Below, piece by piece: positions 1 to 7,487 of a stretch of 49,006 bases of DNA. The DNA comes from an uncultured Pseudomonadota bacterium (lineage in GTDB: Bacteria > Pseudomonadota > Gammaproteobacteria > Burkholderiales > SG8-39). A program made the translations under genes and the position numbers. Location of the stretch: NCBI GenBank assembly GCA_903909415.1, contig CAIVVS010000258.1:1-49006 (forward strand), given 5' to 3'. The first letter of the stretch is position 1; every line of letters begins with the position of its first letter. The notes below the pieces were generated by a model, which was not told the origin of the DNA, did not search any database, and was given only the letters and a program-made list of their open reading frames with translations.

Positions 1-788
1 GCGTGGTGGCGGACAACCGCGCCGGCGCCAGCGGCAACATCGGCGCGGAGATGGTCGCCAAGGCCGCGCCAGACGGCTACACGCTGATGATGACCGCCAC
101 GAGCCTGGCCACCAACGCGGCGATCAACCGCAACCTGCGCTACGACCCGGCGAAGAGCTTCGCGCCCATCAGCCTGGTGGCCACCGGCACCATGGCCTTC
201 ATCACCAGCACCAACACGCCGGCCAATTCGGTGCGGGAGTTCGTCGCGATGGCCAAGGCCGAACCGGCCAAGCTGAACTACGCCTCGTCCGGCAACGGCA
301 CGCCCCAGCACCTGTCGATGGAGCTGTTCAAGCTGGACACCGGCATCGACGTGACCCACATCCCCTACAAGGGCGCGGCCGGCGCGGTGACGGACGTGGT
401 CGGCGGGCGCGTGAACACGATCATCATGCCCATCCACACCGCCCACCCCTATGTGCAGGGCGGCAAGCTGAAGATGCTGGCGGTGATGGCGCCGGAGCGC
501 TCGCCCCTGTACCCGAACGTACCCACGCTGCGCGAAGCCGGCTACCCGAACGTGCAGGTGGACGTCTGGTACGGCCTGCTCGCGCCGGCCGGCACCCCGG
601 CGGAGATCGTCAACCGCTGGAACGCCGAGGTGAACACCATCCTCGCGCTGCCCGACGTGCGCGAGATCCTGTCCAAGCAGGGCCTGAACGCCGCGGGCGG
701 GCGCGCCGAGCTGCTCGCCGATATGATCCGCACCGAACTGGCCCGCTGGCCGCGCGTCGTCACCGCCGCCGGCATCAAGGCCGACTGA
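1..788 (+). CDS. Bug/TctC-family substrate-binding protein, 5' truncated by window edge
   Basis: This is the C-terminal 262 residues or so of a periplasmic solute-binding protein of the tripartite tricarboxylate transporter (TTT) family, which binds small carboxylates. The reading frame is open from the first base, so the start and signal peptide lie outside the window. Family landmarks are the DNRAGASGNIG stretch at the visible N-terminus, the PDGYTLM segment, and the THIPYKGAAGAV loop that contributes to carboxylate binding. The end, with AAGIKAD, is also typical. It ends 33 bases before a UbiD-type decarboxylase on the same strand, so its ligand may be the aromatic acid that enzyme acts on; this is inference. 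No TctA or TctB membrane partner is present in the window, which is common for Bug paralogues in Burkholderiales. Confidence 0.9.
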   Translation, partial: VVADNRAGASGNIGAEMVAKAAPDGYTLMMTATSLATNAAINRNLRYDPAKSFAPISLVATGTMAFITSTNTPANSVREFVAMAKAEPAKLNYASSGNGTPQHLSMELFKLDTGIDVTHIPYKGAAGAVTDVVGGRVNTIIMPIHTAHPYVQGGKLKMLAVMAPERSPLYPNVPTLREAGYPNVQVDVWYGLLAPAGTPAEIVNRWNAEVNTILALPDVREILSKQGLNAAGGRAELLADMIRTELARWPRVVTAAGIKAD

Positions 789-821
789 CCAAGCGCCCCC
801 GCGCAACAACCCGAGGTTCCC

Positions 822-2300
822 ATGCAAGACACCGTCCGCAACCACGCCTGGAATGCCTACGACGCCCCGCACCGCGACCTGCGCGAGCTGCTGGAGCGCG
901 TCGAGGCCGCGGGCGAACTCACCCGCATCGACGGCGCGGACTGGAACCTCGAGGTCGGCACGCTGGCCGAGATCGTCTACAACAAGATGCAGAACAACCC
1001 GCCGGCCATCCTGTTCGACAAGGTCGCGGGCTACCCGGCCGGCATGCGCCTGCTCTCGGGCATGACCACCTCGGCCAAGCGCCTGGCGCTGACCATGGGC
1101 TTCCCGGTGCCGTCGAGCTCCATGGACGTGGTGCGCGCCTACCGCGACCGCATGAAGACCCACAAGCCGATCCCGCCGGTGGTGCTGCCCACGGGCGACG
1201 TGTTCCAGAACGTGATGCGCGACGACGAGGTGGACATCCTCAAGCTGCCGGTGCCCTTCCTGCACGAGCGCGACGGCGGGCGCTACCTCGGCACCGACGA
1301 CCTGGTGATCATGCGCGACCCGGATGACGGCTGGGTGAACGGCGGCACCTACCGCGTGATGGTGCACGACAAGAACCGCCTGGGCCTGTGGATGTCCCCA
1401 GGCAAGCACGGCCGGCAGATCCGCGACAAGTACTTCAAGGCCGGCAAGCCCTGCCCGGTGCTGGTGTCCTGCGGCCACGACCCGCTGTTGTTCCTCGCCG
1501 GCGGCAACGAGCTGCGCTTCGGCCTGTCGGAGTACGACTATGCCGGCGGCCACCGCGGCAGGCCGATGGAAGTGGTCGAGTCCGAGCTCTACAAGCTGCC
1601 GATGCCGGCGCATGCCGAGGTGGTGGTCGAGGGCGAGATGCACCCGGGCGAGGTGATGCCCGAGGGCCCGTTCGGCGAGTTCACCGGCTACTACGCCGGC
1701 GGCAAGAGCGACCAGCCGGTGATCCGGGTCAAGCGCGTGTACTACCGCAACGACCCGATCATCACCATGGCCACGCCGATGAAGCCGCCCTCGGACTTCT
1801 CCTACTCCAAGTGCGTGATGAAGGCCGGCATGATCTGGGACGAGGTCGAGCGCGCCGGCCTGTCCGGCGTGCAGGGCGTGTGGTGCCACGAGGCGGGCGG
1901 CGCGCGCATGTTCAACGTGATCTCCATCAAGCAGGCCTTCGCCGGCCACGCGCGCCAGGCCGGGTTCCTGGCGGCCAGCTGCCAGTCGGGCTCCTACCTC
2001 GGGCGCTGGGTGGTGGTGGTGGACGAGGACGTGGACCCGACCAACCTGTTCGAGGTGGTGTGGGCGATGTGCACCCGCACCGAGCCGACCGAGGACATCG
2101 ACTTCATCCGCAAGGCCTGGAGCGGCCCGCTGGACCCGCGCATCCCCAAGGGCACGAGCACCAACTCGCGCGCCGTGGTGATGGCCTGCCGCCCATACGA
2201 GCGCATCGCCGACTTCCCGCCGGTGGCCGAGGCCAGCCCCGAGCTGCGCGCCAAGGTTGCCGCCAAGTTCCGCGACGTGCTGGCCGCCATTGGCAAATAG
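822..2300 (+). CDS. UbiD-family prenyl-FMN-dependent (de)carboxylase
   Basis: A 492-residue protein of the UbiD superfamily, which reversibly decarboxylates aromatic or unsaturated acids using prenylated FMN made by UbiX. The catalytic Arg-Glu-Glu set of characterised members can be matched: Arg178 in NGGTYRV, then Glu281 and Glu286 in EGPFGEFTGYY. The length fits the single-polypeptide class. The ATG at 822 follows the upstream Bug gene by 33 bases and the next frame begins close to its stop, so the three probably form one transcript. No ubiX or second subunit gene is in the window, so the cofactor must come from elsewhere. The pairing with a carboxylate-binding protein argues for a catabolic enzyme (benzoate-type substrates) and not for the ubiquinone-pathway UbiD, but the substrate cannot be read from sequence. 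Confidence 0.92.
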   Translation: MQDTVRNHAWNAYDAPHRDLRELLERVEAAGELTRIDGADWNLEVGTLAEIVYNKMQNNPPAILFDKVAGYPAGMRLLSGMTTSAKRLALTMGFPVPSSSMDVVRAYRDRMKTHKPIPPVVLPTGDVFQNVMRDDEVDILKLPVPFLHERDGGRYLGTDDLVIMRDPDDGWVNGGTYRVMVHDKNRLGLWMSPGKHGRQIRDKYFKAGKPCPVLVSCGHDPLLFLAGGNELRFGLSEYDYAGGHRGRPMEVVESELYKLPMPAHAEVVVEGEMHPGEVMPEGPFGEFTGYYAGGKSDQPVIRVKRVYYRNDPIITMATPMKPPSDFSYSKCVMKAGMIWDEVERAGLSGVQGVWCHEAGGARMFNVISIKQAFAGHARQAGFLAASCQSGSYLGRWVVVVDEDVDPTNLFEVVWAMCTRTEPTEDIDFIRKAWSGPLDPRIPKGTSTNSRAVVMACRPYERIADFPPVAEASPELRAKVAAKFRDVLAAIGK

Positions 2301-2340
2301 GCACGACAAGGCCCCGCCCGCCGCCGGGCTGCGCCTTCGG

Positions 2341-2919
2341 GTGCAGCGCGCGGACGGGGTCATTGGCAGCTACAGCCAGGCCGACCCGCGGCGCGCGCAG
2401 TTCCTGCTGCAGCGCTGCGATCCGCACACGATGTACCGGTCCGGTCCGATCGTGATCGGCGTGTTCAACCCGTTCACCGTGCTGAACGCGGACGAAGTCT
2501 GCTGGATTTCCGTGGAACCGGGCGCCGACTCGGGCCTGCAGCCGGCGCAGTTCCTCCCGGACGGGATCGAGCACGTTCGCGTGCTGCCGGGCCGCACCGA
2601 ATACGAGGCGATGCTCGCGCGCCAGTGGCCCAGGTGGCGCCAGATGAACGCCGCCTCGCCGGAGTCGACGCTGCTGGAAGCGCTGCTGGAGATCAATTTC
2701 CGTGGCGCCGACCCGCTCTACCTCCACGTGCTGGGGCGCGTGACCGGAACGTCGCTGGTGGACACGCTGTTCGCCGGGCCGGCGATCACCGCCACCTTCG
2801 GCCAGGGCGGCATGGTCTACGTCAACACCCGCTGCATGGTCCGGGCGCGCCTGTACCACAGCAAGGCCGAGGTCAGCTACCCGGACGGCATCTGGGTCGC
2901 GGAGGCCGACGAAATCTGA
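2341..2919 (+). CDS. Hypothetical protein downstream of ubiD-like gene
   Basis: I do not recognise this protein. The frame is open from TTG 2257, inside the ubiD-like gene. Its first 28 residues look like an out-of-frame shadow, so I place the start at GTG 2341, giving about 192 residues; no convincing ribosome site distinguishes the two. It has no signal peptide or membrane segment. Visible features are a hydrophobic stretch around SGPIVIGVFNPFTVLN, a helical WPRWRQMN segment, and a C-terminal half rich in aromatic and beta-branched residues (ATFGQGGMVYVN). Codon use is as GC-rich as its neighbours. Its position 40 bases after the decarboxylase stop suggests cotranscription and a role tied to the same substrate; that is inference only. 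Confidence 0.6.
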   Translation: MQRADGVIGSYSQADPRRAQFLLQRCDPHTMYRSGPIVIGVFNPFTVLNADEVCWISVEPGADSGLQPAQFLPDGIEHVRVLPGRTEYEAMLARQWPRWRQMNAASPESTLLEALLEINFRGADPLYLHVLGRVTGTSLVDTLFAGPAITATFGQGGMVYVNTRCMVRARLYHSKAEVSYPDGIWVAEADEI

Positions 2920-2990
2920 CCCGGCAGCACCGGCTGGCGCGGCGAGTAGACACGACGACGGGAACGCCTCCGAAAGGATGGCGCAGGCAC

Positions 2991-3449
2991 ATGCAGGGCT
3001 GGGAACTCGCACAACTCAACATCGCATCGATGAAGCAGGCGCTGGATTCGCCGGAGATGGCGGAATTCGTGGCCGCCATCGACCGCATCAACGCGGTGGC
3101 CGAGGCCTCCCCGGGCTTCGTCTGGCGCCTGCAGTCCGATGAGGGCGACGCGACCGCATACCGTCCGTTCGGCGAGCTGACGCTGGTGAACCTCTCCGTC
3201 TGGCGCGATGTGGCGTCGCTCTCGGCCTACGTCTACAAGTCCGCACATGCGCAGGTCATGCGCCGGCGCCACGAGTGGTTCGATCGCATGCAGGAAGCGT
3301 ACACGGTGCTGTGGTGGGTGCCGCAGGGCCACCGCCCAGGCCTGGAGGAAGCCAGCGACAGGCTGGCAACGCTGCGCAAGGACGGCGCGGGACCGTCGGC
3401 ATTCAGCTTCCGCCAGCCGTTTCCCGCGCCCTCGGCGCCGCAGGCCTGA
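2991..3449 (+). CDS. DUF3291 domain protein
   Basis: A 152-residue protein matching the DUF3291 family, a small alpha-beta fold related to dimeric ferredoxin-like monooxygenases; the biochemical role of the family is not established. Recognisable features are the opening WELAQLNIA, the LDSPEMAEFV and DRINAVAEASPGFVWRLQ segments, and the HEWFDRMQEAYTVLWWVP stretch with its conserved tryptophans. The ATG at 2991 is chosen because the family alignment starts there; the frame is open further upstream but that part is out-of-frame sequence of the preceding gene. It is the last gene of the plus-strand group starting with the Bug protein. No catalytic residues can be assigned. Confidence 0.85.
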   Translation: MQGWELAQLNIASMKQALDSPEMAEFVAAIDRINAVAEASPGFVWRLQSDEGDATAYRPFGELTLVNLSVWRDVASLSAYVYKSAHAQVMRRRHEWFDRMQEAYTVLWWVPQGHRPGLEEASDRLATLRKDGAGPSAFSFRQPFPAPSAPQA

Positions 3450-3474
3450 GCCGCGCGGCGCCGCGGCGCCCAGC

Positions 3475-4473
3475 TCACTCCGCCTTCGCGCCCGACAGCC
3501 TGACCGTGTTCGCCCGCGCCGCCAGTTCGCGGCGCATGTGCGCGGTGAACTCCTCCGGTCCCATGCCGGCCGGGGTGTAGCCGCGGCCGATGAGGTTCTT
3601 CTCGCGGAACTCGGGTTCCTCACCCAGCCTGAGCAGGTCGCGCGACACCCGCGTGACGACGTCCCGGGGCGTCTTCGCCGGCGCGAAGAATCCGTACCAG
3701 ACGTCCGCGTCGATGTCCGGATAGCCCGACTCCGCGAAGGTCGGCACGTCGGCGAACAGCGGATGGCGCTTCGCCCCCGCGATGGCCAGCGCGCGCAGCT
3801 TGCCGCCGCGCACCTGCGACAGCGCCGTGCCCGGGCCGATGAAGGTCAGTTGCACCTCGCCCTTGAGCACCGCGAACATCGCGTCCGGCAGCGACTTGTA
3901 GGGCACGTGCGTCATCTGGATGCCCGCCGTGCGCTTGAGCTGCTCGAAGGCCAGGTGCGGCTGGCTGCCGCTGCCGAAGGAGCCGTAGTTCAGCGCGGTG
4001 GGGGATTTTTTCGCCAGCGCCACCAGTTCGGCCACGTTGGGCGCGGCAAAGCCGGGTTGGGCCACCATCATCATGTAGAGGTAGGCCACCATCGCGACCG
4101 GCTCGAAGTCGCGTTGCGCGTCGTAGGGCAGCTTGGCGAACAGGTGCGGGTTGATGGTGAAGGTCGCGTCAGTGGAGAACAGCAGCGTGTGGCCGTCGGC
4201 CGGGGAGCGCGCCGCGGCTTCCGTCGCCGGGATGGTGCTGCCGCCGGGCCGGTTGTCGATGATCACCGGCTGGCCCCAGGCGGCGGCGAGCCGCTCGGTG
4301 TAGCCGCGCAGGAACACGTCGATCGGCCCGCCCGCCGGGTAGGCCACCAGCACGCGCACCGGACGCTGCGGCCAGGCCGCCGTCGCGGTCTGGGCCTGGG
4401 CGCCGGCCGGGCCCGCCATCCAGGCGATTGCCAGCAACAGGGGGGCGGCGATGCTGCGTGTCCAGTGGCGCAT
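3475..4473 (-). CDS. Bug/TctC-family substrate-binding protein
   Basis: A complete 332-residue periplasmic binding protein of the TTT transporter family. It begins with a signal peptide (MRHWTRS, a hydrophobic core, then a likely cut after AGAQAQ or close by). The mature part shows WPQRPVRVLVAYPAGGP, the IIDNRPGGS segment and the THVPYKS ligand loop. I chose ATG 4473 over the upstream in-frame start at 4506 because GGAGAG stands six bases before it and the signal peptide then has normal length. It is convergent with the DUF3291 gene, and its promoter region holds a good sigma-70-like pair and an inverted repeat. Where the standard family has glycine-rich PYKGAG the loop here reads PYKSLPD, so the ligand may differ from that of the other two Bug proteins. 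Confidence 0.92.
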   Translation of the reverse strand: MRHWTRSIAAPLLLAIAWMAGPAGAQAQTATAAWPQRPVRVLVAYPAGGPIDVFLRGYTERLAAAWGQPVIIDNRPGGSTIPATEAAARSPADGHTLLFSTDATFTINPHLFAKLPYDAQRDFEPVAMVAYLYMMMVAQPGFAAPNVAELVALAKKSPTALNYGSFGSGSQPHLAFEQLKRTAGIQMTHVPYKSLPDAMFAVLKGEVQLTFIGPGTALSQVRGGKLRALAIAGAKRHPLFADVPTFAESGYPDIDADVWYGFFAPAKTPRDVVTRVSRDLLRLGEEPEFREKNLIGRGYTPAGMGPEEFTAHMRRELAARANTVRLSGAKAE

Positions 4474-4537
4474 GGGTTGCTCTCCGTTCGGTCTCGGTTC
4501 GGACAATGCGCCGATGGCGCGTCGATTACGGCGTCCG

Positions 4538-4554
4538 TCCGGGACACACCCGGA
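4538..4554. promoter_or_regulatory. Inverted repeat, possible operator in the bug leader
   Basis: TCCGGG and CCCGGA form a perfect 6-bp inverted repeat separated by ACACA. It sits immediately downstream of the -10 element predicted for the minus-strand Bug gene, roughly +4 to +20 of the expected transcript. That placement suits a repressor site; the regulator is unknown and none is encoded nearby. Confidence 0.35.
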
Positions 4555-4564
4555 GGGATCACAT

Positions 4565-4594
4565 TTTATATATATAAATCAGCCACTTAGTTAA
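4565..4594 (-). promoter_or_regulatory. Predicted promoter of the bug gene (3475-4473)
   Basis: On the minus strand a -35-like TTAACT (4589-4594) and a -10-like TATAAA (4565-4570) are 18 bp apart, inside an AT-rich island (TATATATATAAA) that stands out from very GC-rich surroundings. The expected leader to the ATG at 4473 is about 85 bases. Confidence 0.5.
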
Positions 4595-4645
4595 TTTCAG
4601 CGCATTTTCCGAAGGCCTGCCGCCGCACGACTGCGCAAGGCCTCG

Positions 4646-4693
4646 TTTTCCGGCTCGGTTTCCAGCTAGGTTTCCGGCTAAGTTTCCGTCTAG
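4646..4693. repeat. Four tandem copies of a 12-bp unit
   Basis: Four consecutive imperfect copies of GTTTCCGGCTAG (with C/A, G/T and G/A variants) lie in the gap between the minus-strand bug promoter and the plus-strand DUF1801 gene, followed by a partial fifth copy. The unit length is constant at 12 bp. They may be a slippage-prone microsatellite or repeated protein-binding sites. Confidence 0.75.
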
Positions 4694-4749
4694 GTTTGCA
4701 CATTCCCGCATGCGCTGTCGAGGCTTGCGGCATGCACCGAGGACACACC

Positions 4750-5112
4750 ATGAAAGCGGCCCCCGCTTCCGTCGATGACTACATTGCCGCGCAGCCGGCG
4801 CAGGCGCGCGCGCAGCTCAAGCGCCTGCGCGCGGCGATCCGTGCCTGCGCGCCCGGCGCGACGCAGAAGATCAGCTACGGCATCCCGACTTTCCACCTGC
4901 AGGGCAACCTGGTCCACTTCGCCGCGTTCAGCAGCCACATCGGCTTCTATCCCGGTGCGTCCGCCATCACCCGCTTCCAGCGCGACCTGGCCAGGCACGA
5001 CACCGCCAAGGGCACGGTGCGCTTCGCCCTCGACGCCCCGCTGCCGCTTGCACTGGTCGCGCGCATGGTGCGCTTCCGGGTGCGCGAGAACCTGGCGGCG
5101 ACGCGGCCTTGA
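4750..5112 (+). CDS. DUF1801 family protein (YdhG/CyaY-like fold)
   Basis: A 120-residue protein of the DUF1801 family. Family hallmarks are VDDYIAAQPAQARAQLKRLRAAIR at the start, the AQKISYGIPTF-type core (here TQKISYGIPTFHLQGN), then FAAFSSHIGFYPG and the KGTVRF block. Some Gram-positive relatives act as frataxin-like iron chaperones, but for proteobacterial members this is unproven, so no function is claimed. ATG 4750 is preferred over an upstream in-frame ATG at 4696 because the family begins at KAAPASVDDY and GAGG lies about eight bases before it. Its TGA overlaps the TTG start of the next gene, so the two are probably translationally coupled. Confidence 0.85.
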   Translation: MKAAPASVDDYIAAQPAQARAQLKRLRAAIRACAPGATQKISYGIPTFHLQGNLVHFAAFSSHIGFYPGASAITRFQRDLARHDTAKGTVRFALDAPLPLALVARMVRFRVRENLAATRP

Positions 5113-5735
5113 ACAGGTCGCTGAACCGCGACAGCTACGACGCGATCGCCGCTTCGTGGGACGCCGCGCGTGCCGGCTTCTCCGGCCGCGAGCGGGCGCT
5201 GGTCGAGCTGCTGCTGGACGGACTGCCCGTGCCCTCGACCGTCCTGGACCTCGGCTGCGGCACCGGCCGCCCGATCGGCGAGCACGTCCTGGCGCGCGGC
5301 CACCGGCTCACCGGCGTGGACCAGTCCGCCGCCATGCTCAACATCGCCCGGGCGCGCCTGCCGCAGGCGACCTGGATCGAATCGGACATCGTCAGCTTCG
5401 GGAGCCCGGCACGGTACGGCGCCATCGCCTGCTGGGACGCGCTGTTCCATATCGAACGCGACCTGCACCCGCGCCTGCTGGCGACCATGGCCGGCCTGCT
5501 CGTGCCCGGCGGCCGGCTCGCGCTCACTGCCGGCGGCTCGGAGCACCCGGCCTTCACCGACACCATGTTCGACCGGACCTTCTTCTACGACTCCCATCCG
5601 CCGCACAGGCTGGTGGCGCTGCTGCAGGGCCTCGGGTTCCGCATCGACGCGGCGGAGTTCCTGAACCCGCCCACCGGCGGCCGCGACAAGGGGCGCTATG
5701 CGGTGGTGGCGTCGCTGCCGGTTTCCGCGCGATGA
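5109..5735 (+). CDS. Class I SAM-dependent methyltransferase
   Basis: A 208-residue methyltransferase with a Rossmann fold. Motif I is clear (VLDLGCGTGRPIGEHV, about residues 45-60), followed by motif II with the acidic residue GVDQSAAML and the ESDIVSF segment that lines the adenine pocket. The later LVPGGRLALT strand is also typical. The substrate cannot be inferred; small free-standing enzymes of this type act on many metabolites. The start is TTG 5109, overlapping the stop of the DUF1801 gene by four bases (TTGA); no better ATG or GTG exists before motif I. The strict overlap suggests coupled expression with the upstream gene. Confidence 0.88.
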   Translation: MNRSLNRDSYDAIAASWDAARAGFSGRERALVELLLDGLPVPSTVLDLGCGTGRPIGEHVLARGHRLTGVDQSAAMLNIARARLPQATWIESDIVSFGSPARYGAIACWDALFHIERDLHPRLLATMAGLLVPGGRLALTAGGSEHPAFTDTMFDRTFFYDSHPPHRLVALLQGLGFRIDAAEFLNPPTGGRDKGRYAVVASLPVSAR

Positions 5736-5766
5736 TCCGCGTTCCGACCCTGCGCCCCCCTTCGCC

Positions 5767-6396
5767 ATGAACGACGCCGCCGCCCTGTTCGCCATCCTCG
5801 CCGCGCTCGCGGTGGGCGTGGTCAGCCCCGGACCGAGCTTCGTGATGGTGGCGCGCACCGCGATCGCATCGGGCCGCGTCCAGGGCGTGGCCGCATCGCT
5901 GGGCATGGGCGCGGGAGGCGCGCTGTTCGCCATCGCCGCCCTGCTCGGCCTGCAGGCGGTGCTGCTCGCGGTGCCCGCGCTGTATGCCGGGCTCAGGCTG
6001 CTGGGCGGCCTCTACCTGGCCTGGCTGGGCTGGCGCATCTGGCGCGCGGCCCGCACGCCGCTTGCCTTCCCGCAGGCCGGGCGCCCGCCGGCGGCCGAGG
6101 CGCGGCGCGCGCTGCTGCTCGGATTCACCACCCAGGTCAGCAATCCCAAGACCGCCGTGGTCTACGCCAGCGTGTTTGCCGCCTTCCTGCCGGCCGTCCA
6201 TGCCACCGCGTTCAACCTGGTGCTGGTCTGCGCCGTGTTCGTGCTCGAGGCGGCCTGGTACGCGCTGGTCGCGCTGGCCTTGTCCTCGGCGCGCCCCAGG
6301 GAGGCGTACCTCGGATGCAAGGCCTGGCTGGACCGACTCGCGGGCGGCGTGATGCTGGCGCTCGGGCTGCGACTGGTCTGGTCGGCCCGGACCTGA
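5767..6396 (+). CDS. LysE/RhtB-family amino acid exporter
   Basis: A 209-residue inner-membrane protein of the LysE/RhtB translocator family, which exports amino acids or homoserine-lactone-like compounds. The N-terminal signature GVVSPGPSFVMVARTAIASGR is present, as is the later TQVSNPKTAVVYASVFAAFLP block. About six hydrophobic segments can be traced (residues 5-25, 38-65, 66-85, 115-140, 145-170, 185-205). The start is ATG 5767, since the frame continues upstream into out-of-frame sequence of the methyltransferase. It lies 31 bases after the methyltransferase stop and converges with thpR. Substrate unknown. Confidence 0.9.
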   Translation: MNDAAALFAILAALAVGVVSPGPSFVMVARTAIASGRVQGVAASLGMGAGGALFAIAALLGLQAVLLAVPALYAGLRLLGGLYLAWLGWRIWRAARTPLAFPQAGRPPAAEARRALLLGFTTQVSNPKTAVVYASVFAAFLPAVHATAFNLVLVCAVFVLEAAWYALVALALSSARPREAYLGCKAWLDRLAGGVMLALGLRLVWSART

Positions 6397-6433
6397 GGCC
6401 GGGAGCCTGCTGCGACCCGATGCAGCGAGCCAG

Positions 6434-7003
6434 TCAACCAATGGCGTCGTAACGCAATCCTGTCGCGTCGCGGTGCACCGCGAACAGCGAAAAGCCCCGT
6501 CCCCGCCAGGCCACGGGTTCCATGGCAAGCGGCGTCGCCGGTGCGCGGGCCGCGCGCAGCAGCGTGACATGCGGAACGAAGGGCTTGTCGTCGTAGCGCA
6601 CGCCCGCGTCCCGCAGCGCCTGCCGCAACGCCTCGCACATCCGCGCCACCGGCGCGGGCACGGCGGACGGTCCCAGCCAGAGGATGCGGTTGTGGCGCCA
6701 GTGGTGCGCCTGGTCGATCACCATTTCGTAGTCCAGCCGCGGCACGGCGGCGGCGGCCGCGATCACGTCCGGCACCGCAGCCACCGGCATGTGGCCCAGG
6801 AAGGCCAGGGTGAGGTGCAGGTTGCGCGCCTGCACCGCGCGGCCGCCGCAGGCCGCGCGCGCGACCGGCGCATGGGCGTCCATGGCCTTGCGTGCCGCGT
6901 CATCCGGCGCCAGCGCGAAGAACAGGCGCTCAGTTGTACCGACGGTTGTACCGACTGTTGCGCCGACCGTGGCGCCTTGCGCCACGCCCCCGGCGTTCAC
7001 CAC
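6434..7003 (-). CDS. thpR: RNA 2',3'-cyclic phosphodiesterase (2H family)
   Basis: A 189-residue protein of the 2H phosphoesterase family (LigT/ThpR), which hydrolyses 2',3'-cyclic phosphate RNA ends to 2'-phosphates. Both catalytic HxTx motifs are present: HLTL in ARNLHLTLAFLGH and HVTL in KPFVPHVTLLR. The core starts at RLFFALAPDD, but there is no start codon between it and GTG 7003 (or GTG 7000), so about 25 extra N-terminal residues must be translated. That extension contains a tandem [A/T]TVG repeat. It is the last gene of an ispD-ispF-thpR set, 15 bases after ispF. The role is well supported, the physiological substrate less so. Confidence 0.9.
   Translation of the reverse strand: MVNAGGVAQGATVGATVGTTVGTTERLFFALAPDDAARKAMDAHAPVARAACGGRAVQARNLHLTLAFLGHMPVAAVPDVIAAAAAVPRLDYEMVIDQAHHWRHNRILWLGPSAVPAPVARMCEALRQALRDAGVRYDDKPFVPHVTLLRAARAPATPLAMEPVAWRGRGFSLFAVHRDATGLRYDAIG
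6932..6976. repeat. 12-bp in-frame tandem repeat in thpR
   Basis: Three to four imperfect 12-bp units encode [A/T]TVG-[A/T]TVG-TTVG-TTE just before the enzyme core. The period keeps the reading frame, so copy changes would only lengthen or shorten the N-terminal tail. Confidence 0.7.
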
Positions 7004-7018
7004 CCTACCCCGTCCACG

Positions 7019-7486
7019 CTATTCCAGCAGCGCGATCGCCTCGGCGGCGATGCCCTCGCCGCGGCCGGTGAAGCCCAGGCGCTCGGTGGTCTTGGCCTTG
7101 ACGTTCACGCAGCCCGGCTCGATGCCGAGGTCGGCGGCGATGCGTTCCACCATCAGCGGGATGTGCGGCGCCATCTTCGGCGCCTGCGCAATGATGGTCG
7201 CGTCCACGTTGACGATCTTCCATCCGGCCTCGCGCACCTTGGAGGCCACCTCGAACAGCAGGGTGCGGCTGTCCGCGCCTTTCCACTTCGGGTCGGTGTC
7301 CGGGAAATGCCGTCCGATGTCGCCCAGGGCCGCCGCGCCCAGCAGCGCGTCGGTGATCGCATGCAGCAGCACGTCCGCGTCCGAGTGCCCGAGCAAGCCC
7401 CGCTCGTGGGGAATGTCCACGCCGCCGATGATCAGCTTGCGGCCCTCCACCAGCGCGTGCACGTCGAATCCCTGCCCTACCCGCAT
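7019..7486 (-). CDS. ispF: 2-C-methyl-D-erythritol 2,4-cyclodiphosphate synthase
   Basis: A 155-residue enzyme of the MEP isoprenoid pathway that cyclises CDP-methylerythritol 2-phosphate and releases CMP. It is a trimer. The divalent metal ligands are visible: Asp8 and His10 in GFDVHAL, and His42 in [11 protein letters not shown]. The LGHSDADVL stretch and the C-terminal [19 protein letters not shown] block, which carries the Thr-Glu pair contacting CDP, are intact. Length is normal. It starts one base after the ispD stop and is followed by thpR, so the three form a tight minus-strand operon. Confidence 0.97.
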   Translation of the reverse strand: MRVGQGFDVHALVEGRKLIIGGVDIPHERGLLGHSDADVLLHAITDALLGAAALGDIGRHFPDTDPKWKGADSRTLLFEVASKVREAGWKIVNVDATIIAQAPKMAPHIPLMVERIAADLGIEPGCVNVKAKTTERLGFTGRGEGIAAEAIALLE

Positions 7487-7487
7487 C

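Noticed and set aside
4560..4620. AT-rich island considered as a replication origin or phage attachment site
   Set aside because: No DnaA-box cluster, integrase or tRNA gene is near; a promoter explains it better.
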